Origin: an uncultured Clostridia bacterium
GTDB lineage: Bacteria > Bacillota > Clostridia > Christensenellales > Aristaeellaceae
Reading direction: 5' to 3'
Length of the DNA stretch: 54,392 nucleotides
Assembly (NCBI GenBank): GCA_934615235.1
Contig: CAKTTL010000006.1
Location: 1-54,392 of the forward strand
Shown: piece by piece, positions 34,443 to 41,924 of the stretch
Numbering within the stretch: the first letter of the stretch is position 1
Layout: each line of letters starts with the position of its first letter
Notes under the pieces: model-generated
Database searches by the model: none
The model's input: the letters and a program-made list of their open reading frames with translations, nothing else
Told to the model about the DNA's origin: nothing
Translations under genes and position numbers: made by a program

Positions 34443-35266
34443 AGAAGCGGAAACTTTTCGACGGCGTTCTTCTTGCAAGCGATTTTGACGGAACGCTGGT
34501 GCCGGATACGAAACAGGTTACTCCGGGCGTAAAAGCGGCGCTGCGATTCTTCGAAGAAAACGGCGGCCGGTTCACCGTCTGCACTGGGCGGTGCTATCTG
34601 GGCTTCCACGCGTACTCGAGCGAAATCATCAACGCGCCCGTGCTGCTGGCCAACGGCGGCATGGCGTACGATTATGAAACAGGCAAAATCGTCGTCAATA
34701 ACGGCATCGGCGACGAGGGCATCACGCCGCTGCGCGCCGTCGCGAAGGCGTTCCCCGACGTTTCCATCGAAATGTACCCTTTTGATAAATCCTACGCCGT
34801 ACACCTGACGGAAAAAACGGAGCATCATTTCACCAGTCAGTCCATCCCGTTCGAGTCGATCGACGATCCTTCCGAAGCGCCGCGCCCCTGGGCGAAGGTG
34901 ATGATCGGCGGCTCGCCGGAGCGTGTCGCGCTCGTGCAGAACTTCCTGCGCGATTACCCGGAGATCGCGTTTCTGCCGACGACCGGCGGCTTCCTCGAGG
35001 TGCTCGCCAAAGGCGTGGACAAGGGCATGGCGCTTTTGCAGCTGGCCGACGCGCTGGGCGTGCGGCACGAGGACGCATACGCCGTAGGCGACGGCTATAA
35101 TGATGTGGAAATGCTGCGCGCGGCGGCGAAGGCGTTCGTCCCCGCCAATGGCGATCCCTACGCGATGGCGTGTGCAGATTACGTTGTCCGCTCCAACGAA
35201 GAGGACGCGGTTGCGCATGTGGTTGAAATCCTGACGGAGATCTACCGCAGCCGCGAGGGGCGGTAA
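34427..35266 (+). CDS. HAD-family phosphatase (Cof-type)
   Basis: A 279-residue HAD hydrolase. Motif I is DFDGTL (Asp19 nucleophile, Asp21), motif II is near VCTGR, and motif IV is GDGYNDVEML. The cap matches the Cof/IIB type that dephosphorylates sugar phosphates. It begins with GTG at 34427, 16 bases inside the aldolase gene, with AGGAGG 10 bases upstream, so translation is coupled. Probably dephosphorylates or detoxifies an intermediate of the pathway. Confidence 0.88.
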   Translation: MDQGVKKRKLFDGVLLASDFDGTLVPDTKQVTPGVKAALRFFEENGGRFTVCTGRCYLGFHAYSSEIINAPVLLANGGMAYDYETGKIVVNNGIGDEGITPLRAVAKAFPDVSIEMYPFDKSYAVHLTEKTEHHFTSQSIPFESIDDPSEAPRPWAKVMIGGSPERVALVQNFLRDYPEIAFLPTTGGFLEVLAKGVDKGMALLQLADALGVRHEDAYAVGDGYNDVEMLRAAAKAFVPANGDPYAMACADYVVRSNEEDAVAHVVEILTEIYRSREGR

Positions 35267-35271
35267 ATTCT

Positions 35272-35288
35272 GCGGCGCAGGGCGCCGC
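35272..35288 (+). repeat. GC-rich hairpin after the HAD gene
   Basis: GCGGCGC-AGG-GCGCCGC, 5 bases after the stop, no T-tract. Nearly identical to the hairpin at 48641-48656. Confidence 0.45.
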
Positions 35289-35305
35289 GCAAATCCATCC
35301 CGTAC

Positions 35306-35374
35306 CGGACATTACAAGTGTGCAACGCAGATGTCAAATTTGTGTTAAATCTCACTTGTTCTGTCCGTTTTTTT
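35306..35374 (+). terminator. Branched terminator-like structure
   Basis: CGGAC (35306-35310) pairs with GTCCG (35363-35367), ACAAGTG (35314-35320) with CACTTGT (35353-35359), and an inner AACGCA with TGTGTT. Seven T residues follow. It probably terminates the aldolase-HAD operon. The nested layout could also be a small regulatory RNA element. Confidence 0.5.
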
Positions 35375-35393
35375 ATCAACATAACCCTGTCGA

Positions 35394-35419
35394 ATGTCCC
35401 ATTCGGATAAAACGATGAC
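35394..35419 (+). promoter_or_regulatory. Candidate AraC operator, transporter promoter
   Basis: Distal ATGTCCCATTCGGATAAA (35394-35411) and proximal TGAC (35416-35419), 21 bases apart. The proximal copy is 15 bases before the -35 start. The distal part overlaps a small dyad (CGAATG-TCC-CATTCG). Confidence 0.65.
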
Positions 35420-35430
35420 CCGCTCAGTGA

Positions 35431-35459
35431 TTGTTTCCGTCCGATGCGGTGTATATAAT
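35431..35459 (+). promoter_or_regulatory. Predicted promoter of the second transporter operon
   Basis: Weak -35 TTGTTT (35431-35436), 17-base spacer, TATAAT (35454-35459). A weak -35 fits activator dependence. Confidence 0.7.
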
Positions 35460-35540
35460 TAACTCAAACGACGGGGTCGTAAAGCAACCTGATAATCGCA
35501 GGCCGTAAAAAGTCTGTGAAAATAAAAAGGAGGAAATCCC

Positions 35541-37130
35541 ATGAAGCTCAACCGTATTCTGGCTCTGGCTCTGGCGCTGCTGATGGTCTTCACCTGCTCC
35601 GCTCTGGCCGAAAACTTCCCTCTGGTTACCGAGCCCACCACCCTGACGATTATGGCTCAGGTCGGCTCCTACTTCCCGGATCAGGACCTGAGCAAGGTCC
35701 ACGGCATTGAAAAGTATGCCGAAATGACTGGCGTCACCATCAACTGGGAAAACGTCAGCAGCGATGTGTTCAGCAATCAGCTGGCTGCCCTGATCGCCTC
35801 CGGCGATAAGCTGCCGGACGTGATCATGCGCGGCAAGATCGGCAACAATACCCTCGCCGAATGGGGCGATGAAGGCATCATCATCGACCTCAAGCCCTAC
35901 CTGGAGGAGTATGCCCCGAACTTCTGGAAGCTGTTCAACGAAGAATCCACCATCTCCGGCGCGATCACCGCGGAGAACGGCGCGATCTACGGCCTGCCCC
36001 AGGTCATCCTCGGCGCTGAAATGCGCACCCCGACCAAGCTGTGGCTGAACAAAAAGGCCATGGAAAAGATCGGCATGGAAGACCCCAAGACCCTCGACGA
36101 TTTCGTCAAGGTCATGACCGCCATCCGTGACAGCGACTGGAACGGCAACGGCGAAGCCGACGAAGTGACCGTCGTGGCCAGCGTTGGCAACATGCACAAC
36201 TACTTCTACGGCTCCTTCGGCCTGCGCAACCGCGGTGCCCACCACGATGTGGTCGACGTTGATCCCGACACCGGCGCCGTCCGCGTGTTCGCTCTGTCCG
36301 ACGATTACCGTGAGTACCTCGAGTTCATGAAGATGATGTACTCCGAGGGCCTCATCTACAAGGAAATCTTCACTGAAGGCGACAAGCAGGCTTCCGTCTT
36401 CGGCGCGACCGACCGCCTCAGCTGCCTGTTCAACACCATCGCCCCCAGCGTTGGCGAAGAAAAGGTCGGCGACTGGTACACCATCAACTGGTCTCTCGAA
36501 GGCCCGAAGGGTTACGCGTTCCACACCCAGACCCGCGGCGCCGTGCACTCCACCGGCAACTTCGTGATCACCGCGGACTGCCCGGAAGACAAGATCCCGC
36601 TGGCCCTGCGCTGGGTTGACTACTTCTACTCCGAGGAAGGCTCTCAGCTGTGCCTCGTCGGCGTGAAGGGCGAAGACTGGGACGAAGACGCTGAAGGCAA
36701 CCGCAACTGGACCGAAGCGGCCCTTGCCAAGCGCACCGACGATATGAGCAACGACGCGTTCCGCGCGATGTTCGGCATCTGGCCGGGCGGCGGCGTGCCT
36801 GCCTGCTTCTACTCCAACCTCTTCGACGCCGAGTACGGCCCGATCCCCGCTGCCTGCGCGCAGGCCCTGCTCGCCAACTATGCCCCGCCGAAGATCTGGC
36901 CCATCATCACCTTCACCGCTGAAGAAAACGAAGTGACCAGCACCGTCGGCACCGACATCAACAACTACATGAAGTCCTTCGCGGCTCAGGTTATGACCGG
37001 CGAAGCCGAGCTGAACGACGCCACCTGGGAAAACTTCAAGAACGAAATCGTGAAGATGGGTTCCGACAAGCTCATCGCGGCTTACGAATCCGCTCTGACC
37101 CGCATCTACGGCGAAGGCGCCGAGTTCTGA
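35541..37130 (+). CDS. Extracellular solute-binding protein of oligosaccharide ABC transporter
   Basis: A 529-residue COG1653/LplA-type binding protein. The signal peptide ends SALA-ENF, and the nearest cysteine (Cys19, after FT) is not in a proper lipobox, so it is predicted to be released rather than lipidated. AAAGGAGG precedes the ATG. Codon choice is very uniform, with a strong preference for GGC, CTG and AAG, consistent with high expression. First gene of a transporter operon under the AraC operator, followed by a terminator-like hairpin and two permease genes. Confidence 0.92.
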   Translation: MKLNRILALALALLMVFTCSALAENFPLVTEPTTLTIMAQVGSYFPDQDLSKVHGIEKYAEMTGVTINWENVSSDVFSNQLAALIASGDKLPDVIMRGKIGNNTLAEWGDEGIIIDLKPYLEEYAPNFWKLFNEESTISGAITAENGAIYGLPQVILGAEMRTPTKLWLNKKAMEKIGMEDPKTLDDFVKVMTAIRDSDWNGNGEADEVTVVASVGNMHNYFYGSFGLRNRGAHHDVVDVDPDTGAVRVFALSDDYREYLEFMKMMYSEGLIYKEIFTEGDKQASVFGATDRLSCLFNTIAPSVGEEKVGDWYTINWSLEGPKGYAFHTQTRGAVHSTGNFVITADCPEDKIPLALRWVDYFYSEEGSQLCLVGVKGEDWDEDAEGNRNWTEAALAKRTDDMSNDAFRAMFGIWPGGGVPACFYSNLFDAEYGPIPAACAQALLANYAPPKIWPIITFTAEENEVTSTVGTDINNYMKSFAAQVMTGEAELNDATWENFKNEIVKMGSDKLIAAYESALTRIYGEGAEF

Positions 37131-37165
37131 TTTCCCGGTAAAGCTGCCCTGTAAAAGCAGCCGAG

Positions 37166-37197
37166 GGGGAGAGCCCCGCAAGAGGCTCTCCCCTTTT
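37166..37197 (+). terminator. Intercistronic terminator after the solute-binding gene
   Basis: GGGGAGAGCC and GGCTCTCCCC arms around CCGCAAGA, followed by TTTT. It lies inside the operon and probably attenuates, so that the binding protein exceeds the permeases. Confidence 0.75.
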
Positions 37198-37303
37198 GAA
37201 TAGGCGGTAATTCATTCTTGCGGGATGGCGTCACTCCCTTCGCCGCGCAGGCCCGCCCTCATGATTTCCTGTGAAATGTTTAATTTAGAGAGGTGCGTTT
37301 TAC

Positions 37304-38254
37304 ATGATGCAAAATCAGGTCAGGCCGCCGCGTTCGCTGCGCAGCCGCAGCTGGAAACGGTCGCTCACCCGCTATTGGCAGATGTATCTGCTGTTAATTC
37401 CGGTTATCGTCTATTTTATCATTTTCAGATATAAGCCCCTTCTGGGCATCCAGATCGCCTTCAAGGATTACAAGCTCCGCGCCGGCATGTGGCACAGCAA
37501 ATGGGTCGGCCTGAAGCATTTCAGGCGTTTCTTCCAAAGCTATCAAAGCGGTCTGGTCATCACCAATACGCTGTGGATCAGCTTCCTTTCGCTTCTTTTC
37601 TGCTTCCCCTTTCCCATCATTCTCGCACTGATTTTCAACGAATTGAAAACCGATAAGGGCAAGCGGTTCGTGCGCACGGTCACCTATGCGCCGCACTTCG
37701 TTTCTACCGTCGTTGTCGTCGGCATGATGGTTTCCATGTGCGCGATGGAGACGGGCATCGTCAACAAATTTCTTGTAAACCTTGGCCTTACGAAAGAGCC
37801 GCTCTACCTCATGGGCAGCGGCAAGTATTTCCGGCTGATGTATATTCTTTCCGATATCTGGAAGGATTCCGGCTGGAACGCGATCATCTTCATTTCCGCG
37901 CTTTCCGCAATCGACGCTTCGCTCTACGAAGCCGCAAAGGTGGACGGCGCCAGCCGCTGGCAGCAGCTGATTTACATCACCATTCCCTCGATCGTCCCCA
38001 CGATCGTCATCATGCTGATTCTGCGCTGCGGCGGCCTGATGAGCGTCGGCCATGAAAAAGTCTACGCCATGCAGACCGACCTGAACCTCAATGTCTCCGA
38101 AGTCATTTCCACCTACACTTACAAGCAGGGCATTGTGGATCTGAATTACGATTATTCCACCGCCGTCAACCTCTTCAACTCCCTGATCAACCTGCTGATG
38201 CTGGCGATTGTCAACGGCATCTCCAAGAAGGTCACGGAGACCAGCCTGTGGTAA
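37304..38254 (+). CDS. Sugar ABC transporter permease (LplB family)
   Basis: A 316-residue permease with six helices. The EAA loop reads YEAAKVDGASRWQQLIYITIP and the C-terminus is SKKVTETSLW, the same layout as the permease at 6263-7219. AGAGAGG lies upstream, and ATG 37304 or the next codon (37307) could start it. No ATPase gene is nearby. Confidence 0.92.
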   Translation: MMQNQVRPPRSLRSRSWKRSLTRYWQMYLLLIPVIVYFIIFRYKPLLGIQIAFKDYKLRAGMWHSKWVGLKHFRRFFQSYQSGLVITNTLWISFLSLLFCFPFPIILALIFNELKTDKGKRFVRTVTYAPHFVSTVVVVGMMVSMCAMETGIVNKFLVNLGLTKEPLYLMGSGKYFRLMYILSDIWKDSGWNAIIFISALSAIDASLYEAAKVDGASRWQQLIYITIPSIVPTIVIMLILRCGGLMSVGHEKVYAMQTDLNLNVSEVISTYTYKQGIVDLNYDYSTAVNLFNSLINLLMLAIVNGISKKVTETSLW

Positions 38255-38267
38255 TGGGGTGAAAGAT

Positions 38268-39146
38268 ATGAAACAGAAAAACGACGCTATTTTCCAAACG
38301 GTCGTATATATCCTGACGGTGCTGATCTGCCTCATCACCGTTTACCCGCTGATTTATGTCGTCAGCGCCTCTTTCTCCGATCCGGCCCGCATTCTGGGCG
38401 GCGACGTGGTGCTCTGGCCCGTGGATATCACGCTCAACGCGTATAAGCGCGTCTTCTCCAGTTCGGATATCCTCACCGGTTATCGCAACACCGTCGTTTA
38501 TACCTTCTTCGGCACGATTGTGAATATGTTCTTCACTATCATCTGCGCCTATCCCCTCTCGCTGCCGGATCTGAAGGGCAAAAACGGCATCACCATTTTC
38601 ATCACGTTTACGATGTTCTTCGGCGCGGGCATGATTCCCGAATACCTCAACATCAAGAGCCTCGGCCTTCTCAACAACCCGCTCGTTCTGATCATCCCCG
38701 GCGCGATCAGCGTCACCAACATGCTGATCATGCGCAATTACTTCATCAACTCCGTCCCCGCGGCGCTGCGCGAGGCGGCGGATATCGACGGCGCGTCGCC
38801 GCTGGCCACCATGACGCGCATCGTGCTCCCGCTGAGCAAATCGATCCTTATCGTGATCATCCTCTACTACATGGTCGGCCACTGGAACAGCTACTTCAGC
38901 GCCATGATGTATCTGCGCGACCGCAAGATGCAGCCGCTGCAGGTGTTCCTGCGCGAAATCCTTGTTCTGACCCAGATGGGCGACCTCGAAGAACAGTCCG
39001 GCATCGACGACCTGAGCGTTTACCTGCTCTACGCCTCGCTGAAATATGCGATCATCGTCGTTTCGGCCGTACCGCTACTGATTCTGTATCCGATGGTGCA
39101 AAAGTTCTTCGAACGTGGTATTATGATGGGGTCTTTGAAGGGCTGA
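38268..39146 (+). CDS. Carbohydrate ABC transporter permease (LplC/YtcP family)
   Basis: A 292-residue permease with six helices and EAA loop REAADIDGASPLATMTRIVLP. It ends GIMMGSLKG like its counterpart at 5311-6246. ATG 38268 follows GGGGTGAAAG and lies 13 bases after the LplB-type gene. The open frame further upstream overlaps that gene and is not used. Confidence 0.92.
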   Translation: MKQKNDAIFQTVVYILTVLICLITVYPLIYVVSASFSDPARILGGDVVLWPVDITLNAYKRVFSSSDILTGYRNTVVYTFFGTIVNMFFTIICAYPLSLPDLKGKNGITIFITFTMFFGAGMIPEYLNIKSLGLLNNPLVLIIPGAISVTNMLIMRNYFINSVPAALREAADIDGASPLATMTRIVLPLSKSILIVIILYYMVGHWNSYFSAMMYLRDRKMQPLQVFLREILVLTQMGDLEEQSGIDDLSVYLLYASLKYAIIVVSAVPLLILYPMVQKFFERGIMMGSLKG

Positions 39147-39217
39147 TTTTTTTCATGGCCGCAAAGCGGCCCTTGTATTCTCCCAATCTTTTCATTTTAA
39201 CAACGGAGGATTCGGTT

Positions 39218-40696
39218 ATGCAGGAACTTCTTTCCGGGCTGCCCGCGTATCAGGGCGGCAAAATGAGCGAGAAAATCTACAACGCCGGCCAGGGCCTTCA
39301 CGCGCGCATCAACGACGAGCAGCCGCTGCGCCTGCCGACAAAGCGCGACAAGGCCGCTTTCCTCTACGAACTGAACTGCACCATTCCCTTCGGCCTGAAG
39401 GTTGAAAACAGGACCGAAGACGGCGAGCACCTGACGATGGATATCACCTACGAACAGGATCGCTATCATGTGGAAAAGACCGAGCATGAAATTTTCGTCA
39501 CCACGCTCACCCATCGCCCGATGGATAAGCCGACGATGGAACGACTCGTGACGGAAACGACGCGCGAAGCGTTCCTCGCCTATCTCGAAACGCTCAAAGC
39601 GCTCGGCTATGAGATCATCTGGCAAAACGCCATCGACAACAACATTTACTTTGAACTGACCGGGCATGGCCGCCTGCTCTACGCCTATTTCTACGGCAAC
39701 TCCGGCCAGGCGCGGTTCATCGACGACACCGTCAGCGAGCGGATCGATACGTTCGGCAGCGCGACGCCCGCCTCCCCCGTGAAGACGGAAATCTGCCAGT
39801 TCTCGCTGCATTACGATCTGGATATCTGCAAGCGCGGCGTGGCAATCAACTGCGGCATGCTCTACATCGTCCGCCTGCCGGATCGCTCGCTCTTCCTTGT
39901 CGACGGCGGCGAATACGAACAGGCGACGGAAGAAGCGCTGCCCGAGGTGCTGCGCGTGATGCGCGAAATGTCCGGCGTGAAGGACGGCGAGAAGATTCCC
40001 GTCGCCGCATGGTTCTGCACGCACGCGCACGACGATCACATGGACGTATTCACAAAATTCCTGCGCCTTTATCACGATCAGATGGACCTGCAGCGCGTGA
40101 TTTTCAACTTCGCGGCCTATCAGCGCTTTGTGCTGATGGCGCAGGTCTTCCCGATGCTCGACCGCGTGACGCGCTACTACCCCAACATCCGGTATTTGAA
40201 AGCGCACAGCGGCCAGGCGTTCCAGCTCGGCGGCGCGAAGTTCGAAGTGCTGCAGACGCATGAAGACGTGCTCGTCGTGCCCGGCGCGGATGAAATTCGC
40301 GATTTCAACGAATCGACCACCGTGCTCAAGCTGAGCTTCGAGGGCGTTTCCTTCATGCTGCTGGGCGATATCAACCGCCACTCGGCAGATATGCTCCTCA
40401 CCCACTACAGCCCCGAAACGCTGCACGCCACACTTGTGCAGGTCGCGCATCACCTGCATAACAACCTGCCTGAGCTTTATACTGTGATGAAACCCGACGT
40501 CGCCGTCGTCCCGCAGGGCGTCAAGGGGCGCGAGATCATGGCTGACCGCTATGAATCGCTGCTCAAGGGCGTTTCCGCCGACAAGGTATATTTCGACGAA
40601 GAGAAGAGCCTCTTCTTCGAGGAAAAGAACGGCACGATCGTCCTCGCCCGCACCTGCCCGCAGGTCGGCGGCGCGTATGACGGATCGGCGATCTGA
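39218..40696 (+). CDS. Metallo-beta-lactamase-fold hydrolase
   Basis: A 492-residue protein whose second half is an MBL domain with the zinc motif THAHDDHMD (His269, His271, Asp273, His274). Later conserved positions are the Asp of LLGDIN and the His pair in VAHHLHN. About 200 N-terminal residues are not assigned and are alpha/beta in character. GGAGG is upstream of ATG 39218. Last gene of the AraC-controlled transporter operon, 71 bases after the permease. It may act as an esterase, lactonase or phosphoesterase on the imported sugar. Confidence 0.8.
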   Translation: MQELLSGLPAYQGGKMSEKIYNAGQGLHARINDEQPLRLPTKRDKAAFLYELNCTIPFGLKVENRTEDGEHLTMDITYEQDRYHVEKTEHEIFVTTLTHRPMDKPTMERLVTETTREAFLAYLETLKALGYEIIWQNAIDNNIYFELTGHGRLLYAYFYGNSGQARFIDDTVSERIDTFGSATPASPVKTEICQFSLHYDLDICKRGVAINCGMLYIVRLPDRSLFLVDGGEYEQATEEALPEVLRVMREMSGVKDGEKIPVAAWFCTHAHDDHMDVFTKFLRLYHDQMDLQRVIFNFAAYQRFVLMAQVFPMLDRVTRYYPNIRYLKAHSGQAFQLGGAKFEVLQTHEDVLVVPGADEIRDFNESTTVLKLSFEGVSFMLLGDINRHSADMLLTHYSPETLHATLVQVAHHLHNNLPELYTVMKPDVAVVPQGVKGREIMADRYESLLKGVSADKVYFDEEKSLFFEEKNGTIVLARTCPQVGGAYDGSAI

Positions 40697-40713
40697 CCGG
40701 CCGCAAAAAGCTC

Positions 40714-40743
40714 TTTACAGCCGCAAAGTCCGCATGCTATAAT
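40714..40743 (+). promoter_or_regulatory. Predicted trxB promoter
   Basis: TTTACA (40714-40719), 18-base spacer, TATAAT (40738-40743). It is followed in the leader by a hairpin at 40776-40804 (CGAAACCGTCTC and GAGGCGGTTTTCG arms, GTCA loop). Confidence 0.6.
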
Positions 40744-40857
40744 AAAATCTGCAAACGACTTGTTTCAATCGTATCGAAACCGTCTCGTCAGAGGCGGTTT
40801 TCGATTATCGTACAAAATCGGATTCAATCCTACAAAACGCATGCGAGGTATTTTTCC

Positions 40858-41772
40858 ATGACTGATCTGCTCATCATCGGCGGCGGCCCGGCTGGCCTCA
40901 CCGCCGCGCTCTATGCCCTGCGCTCCGGCAAAACGGCCGTGCTTGTCGAAAAAGCCAGCTTCGGCGGCCAGATCGCCTCTTCCCCCAAGGTTGAAAATTA
41001 CCCCGGCGTGCCCGCCGCCCCCGGCGCGGCAATCGCCGATAAGATGCTCTCCCAGGTGCTCGACCTCGGCGGGGAAATCGAGGTCGGCGAAGTTGTGCGC
41101 GCAGAACGAATCGACGGCGGCTTCGCCGCATACACGCAGGAAGGCGATCGCTTCGAAGGCGCGGCGCTCATCCTCGCTCCAGGCGTGAAGCACCGCCATC
41201 TCGGCCTGATCAACGAAGACGCGCTTGCCGGCAACGGCGTGTGCTACTGCGCCGTGTGCGACGGCGATTTCTATCGCGGCCGCGACGTGATCATGGTGGG
41301 CGGCGGCAACTCGGCGCTGCAGGAAGCGCTGCTGCTGGCGGATACCTGCGCGCACGTCACGGTCGTGCAGAACCTCGATTGCTTCACGGGCGAGCCGCCG
41401 CTGGCCGAGGCGCTTTTGCGCCGTGAAAATGTCCGCGTCCTCTTCGGCACGGTTGTCACCGCGCTCAACGAGGAAAACGGCGCGCTCTGCGGCTGCGAGG
41501 TGCGCCGGACGGCCACAGGCGAAACCGAAACGCTCGCCGCAGACGGCCTGTTCGTCTCTATCGGCCTGGAACCGCAGAACGGCGCGTTCGCTTCTCTCGC
41601 CGCGCTCGATGAGGCCGGCTATTTCGCCGCGGACGAAACCTGCCTGACGAAGACACCCGGCGTATTCGTCGCGGGCGATTGCCGCCGCAAGGGCGTGCGT
41701 CAGGTAACCACTGCCGTCGCCGACGGCGCGACCGCCGCGCTCGCCGCGCTGAAATATCTGCGCACAAAATAA
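40858..41772 (+). CDS. trxB: Thioredoxin-disulfide reductase
   Basis: A 304-residue flavoprotein that transfers electrons from NADPH to thioredoxin. FAD site GGGPAG near the N-terminus, redox-active pair CAVC (Cys131, Cys134; usually CATC or CAVC), NADPH site GGGNSALQEA and C-terminal FAD motif FVAGDCR. The length is typical. It has its own promoter and a leader hairpin and stands alone. A terminator separates it from the convergent symporter gene. Confidence 0.92.
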   Translation: MTDLLIIGGGPAGLTAALYALRSGKTAVLVEKASFGGQIASSPKVENYPGVPAAPGAAIADKMLSQVLDLGGEIEVGEVVRAERIDGGFAAYTQEGDRFEGAALILAPGVKHRHLGLINEDALAGNGVCYCAVCDGDFYRGRDVIMVGGGNSALQEALLLADTCAHVTVVQNLDCFTGEPPLAEALLRRENVRVLFGTVVTALNEENGALCGCEVRRTATGETETLAADGLFVSIGLEPQNGAFASLAALDEAGYFAADETCLTKTPGVFVAGDCRRKGVRQVTTAVADGATAALAALKYLRTK

Positions 41773-41780
41773 TAAATCAA

Positions 41781-41822
41781 AAAAGCGGACTTGAACCCCA
41801 AACGGGTATCAAATCCGCTTTC
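41781..41822. terminator. Bidirectional terminator between trxB and symporter
   Basis: Arms AAAGCGGA-TTGA and TCAA-TCCGCTTT. The plus-strand tail is TTTCGTATTTC and the minus-strand tail is a run of T then GATTTATT, so it can serve both convergent genes. Confidence 0.7.
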
Positions 41823-41858
41823 GTATTTCTGAAAAAAATGGCTTTCTTGGGGAAGGGG

Positions 41859-41908
41859 TTCAGGGGGAGGGGTCTTCTTTCGGGAGAAAGAAGACCCCTC
41901 CCCCTGAA
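41859..41908. repeat. Long perfect hairpin repeat, copy 2
   Basis: A 23-bp perfect inverted repeat with loop GGGA. The tip CTTCTTTC-GGGA-GAAAGAAG and the base CAGGGGGAGG match copy 1 at 8910-8955. It sits between convergent gene ends. Confidence 0.75.
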
Positions 41909-41924
41909 AAAAGCCGTATCCCTC

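Noticed and set aside
30525..34478. A 1317-codon open frame on the minus strand opposite the GH36, AraC and aldolase genes
   Set aside because: It mirrors the third-position GC bias of the real plus-strand genes, has no recognisable domain, and crosses three promoters and a terminator.
35424..37181. A 585-codon minus-strand frame opposite the solute-binding gene
   Set aside because: Antisense mirror of a codon-biased gene, without ribosome site or domain.
40765..40857. T-box or riboswitch in the trxB leader
   Set aside because: Only one simple hairpin. No conserved T-box or riboswitch core seen.
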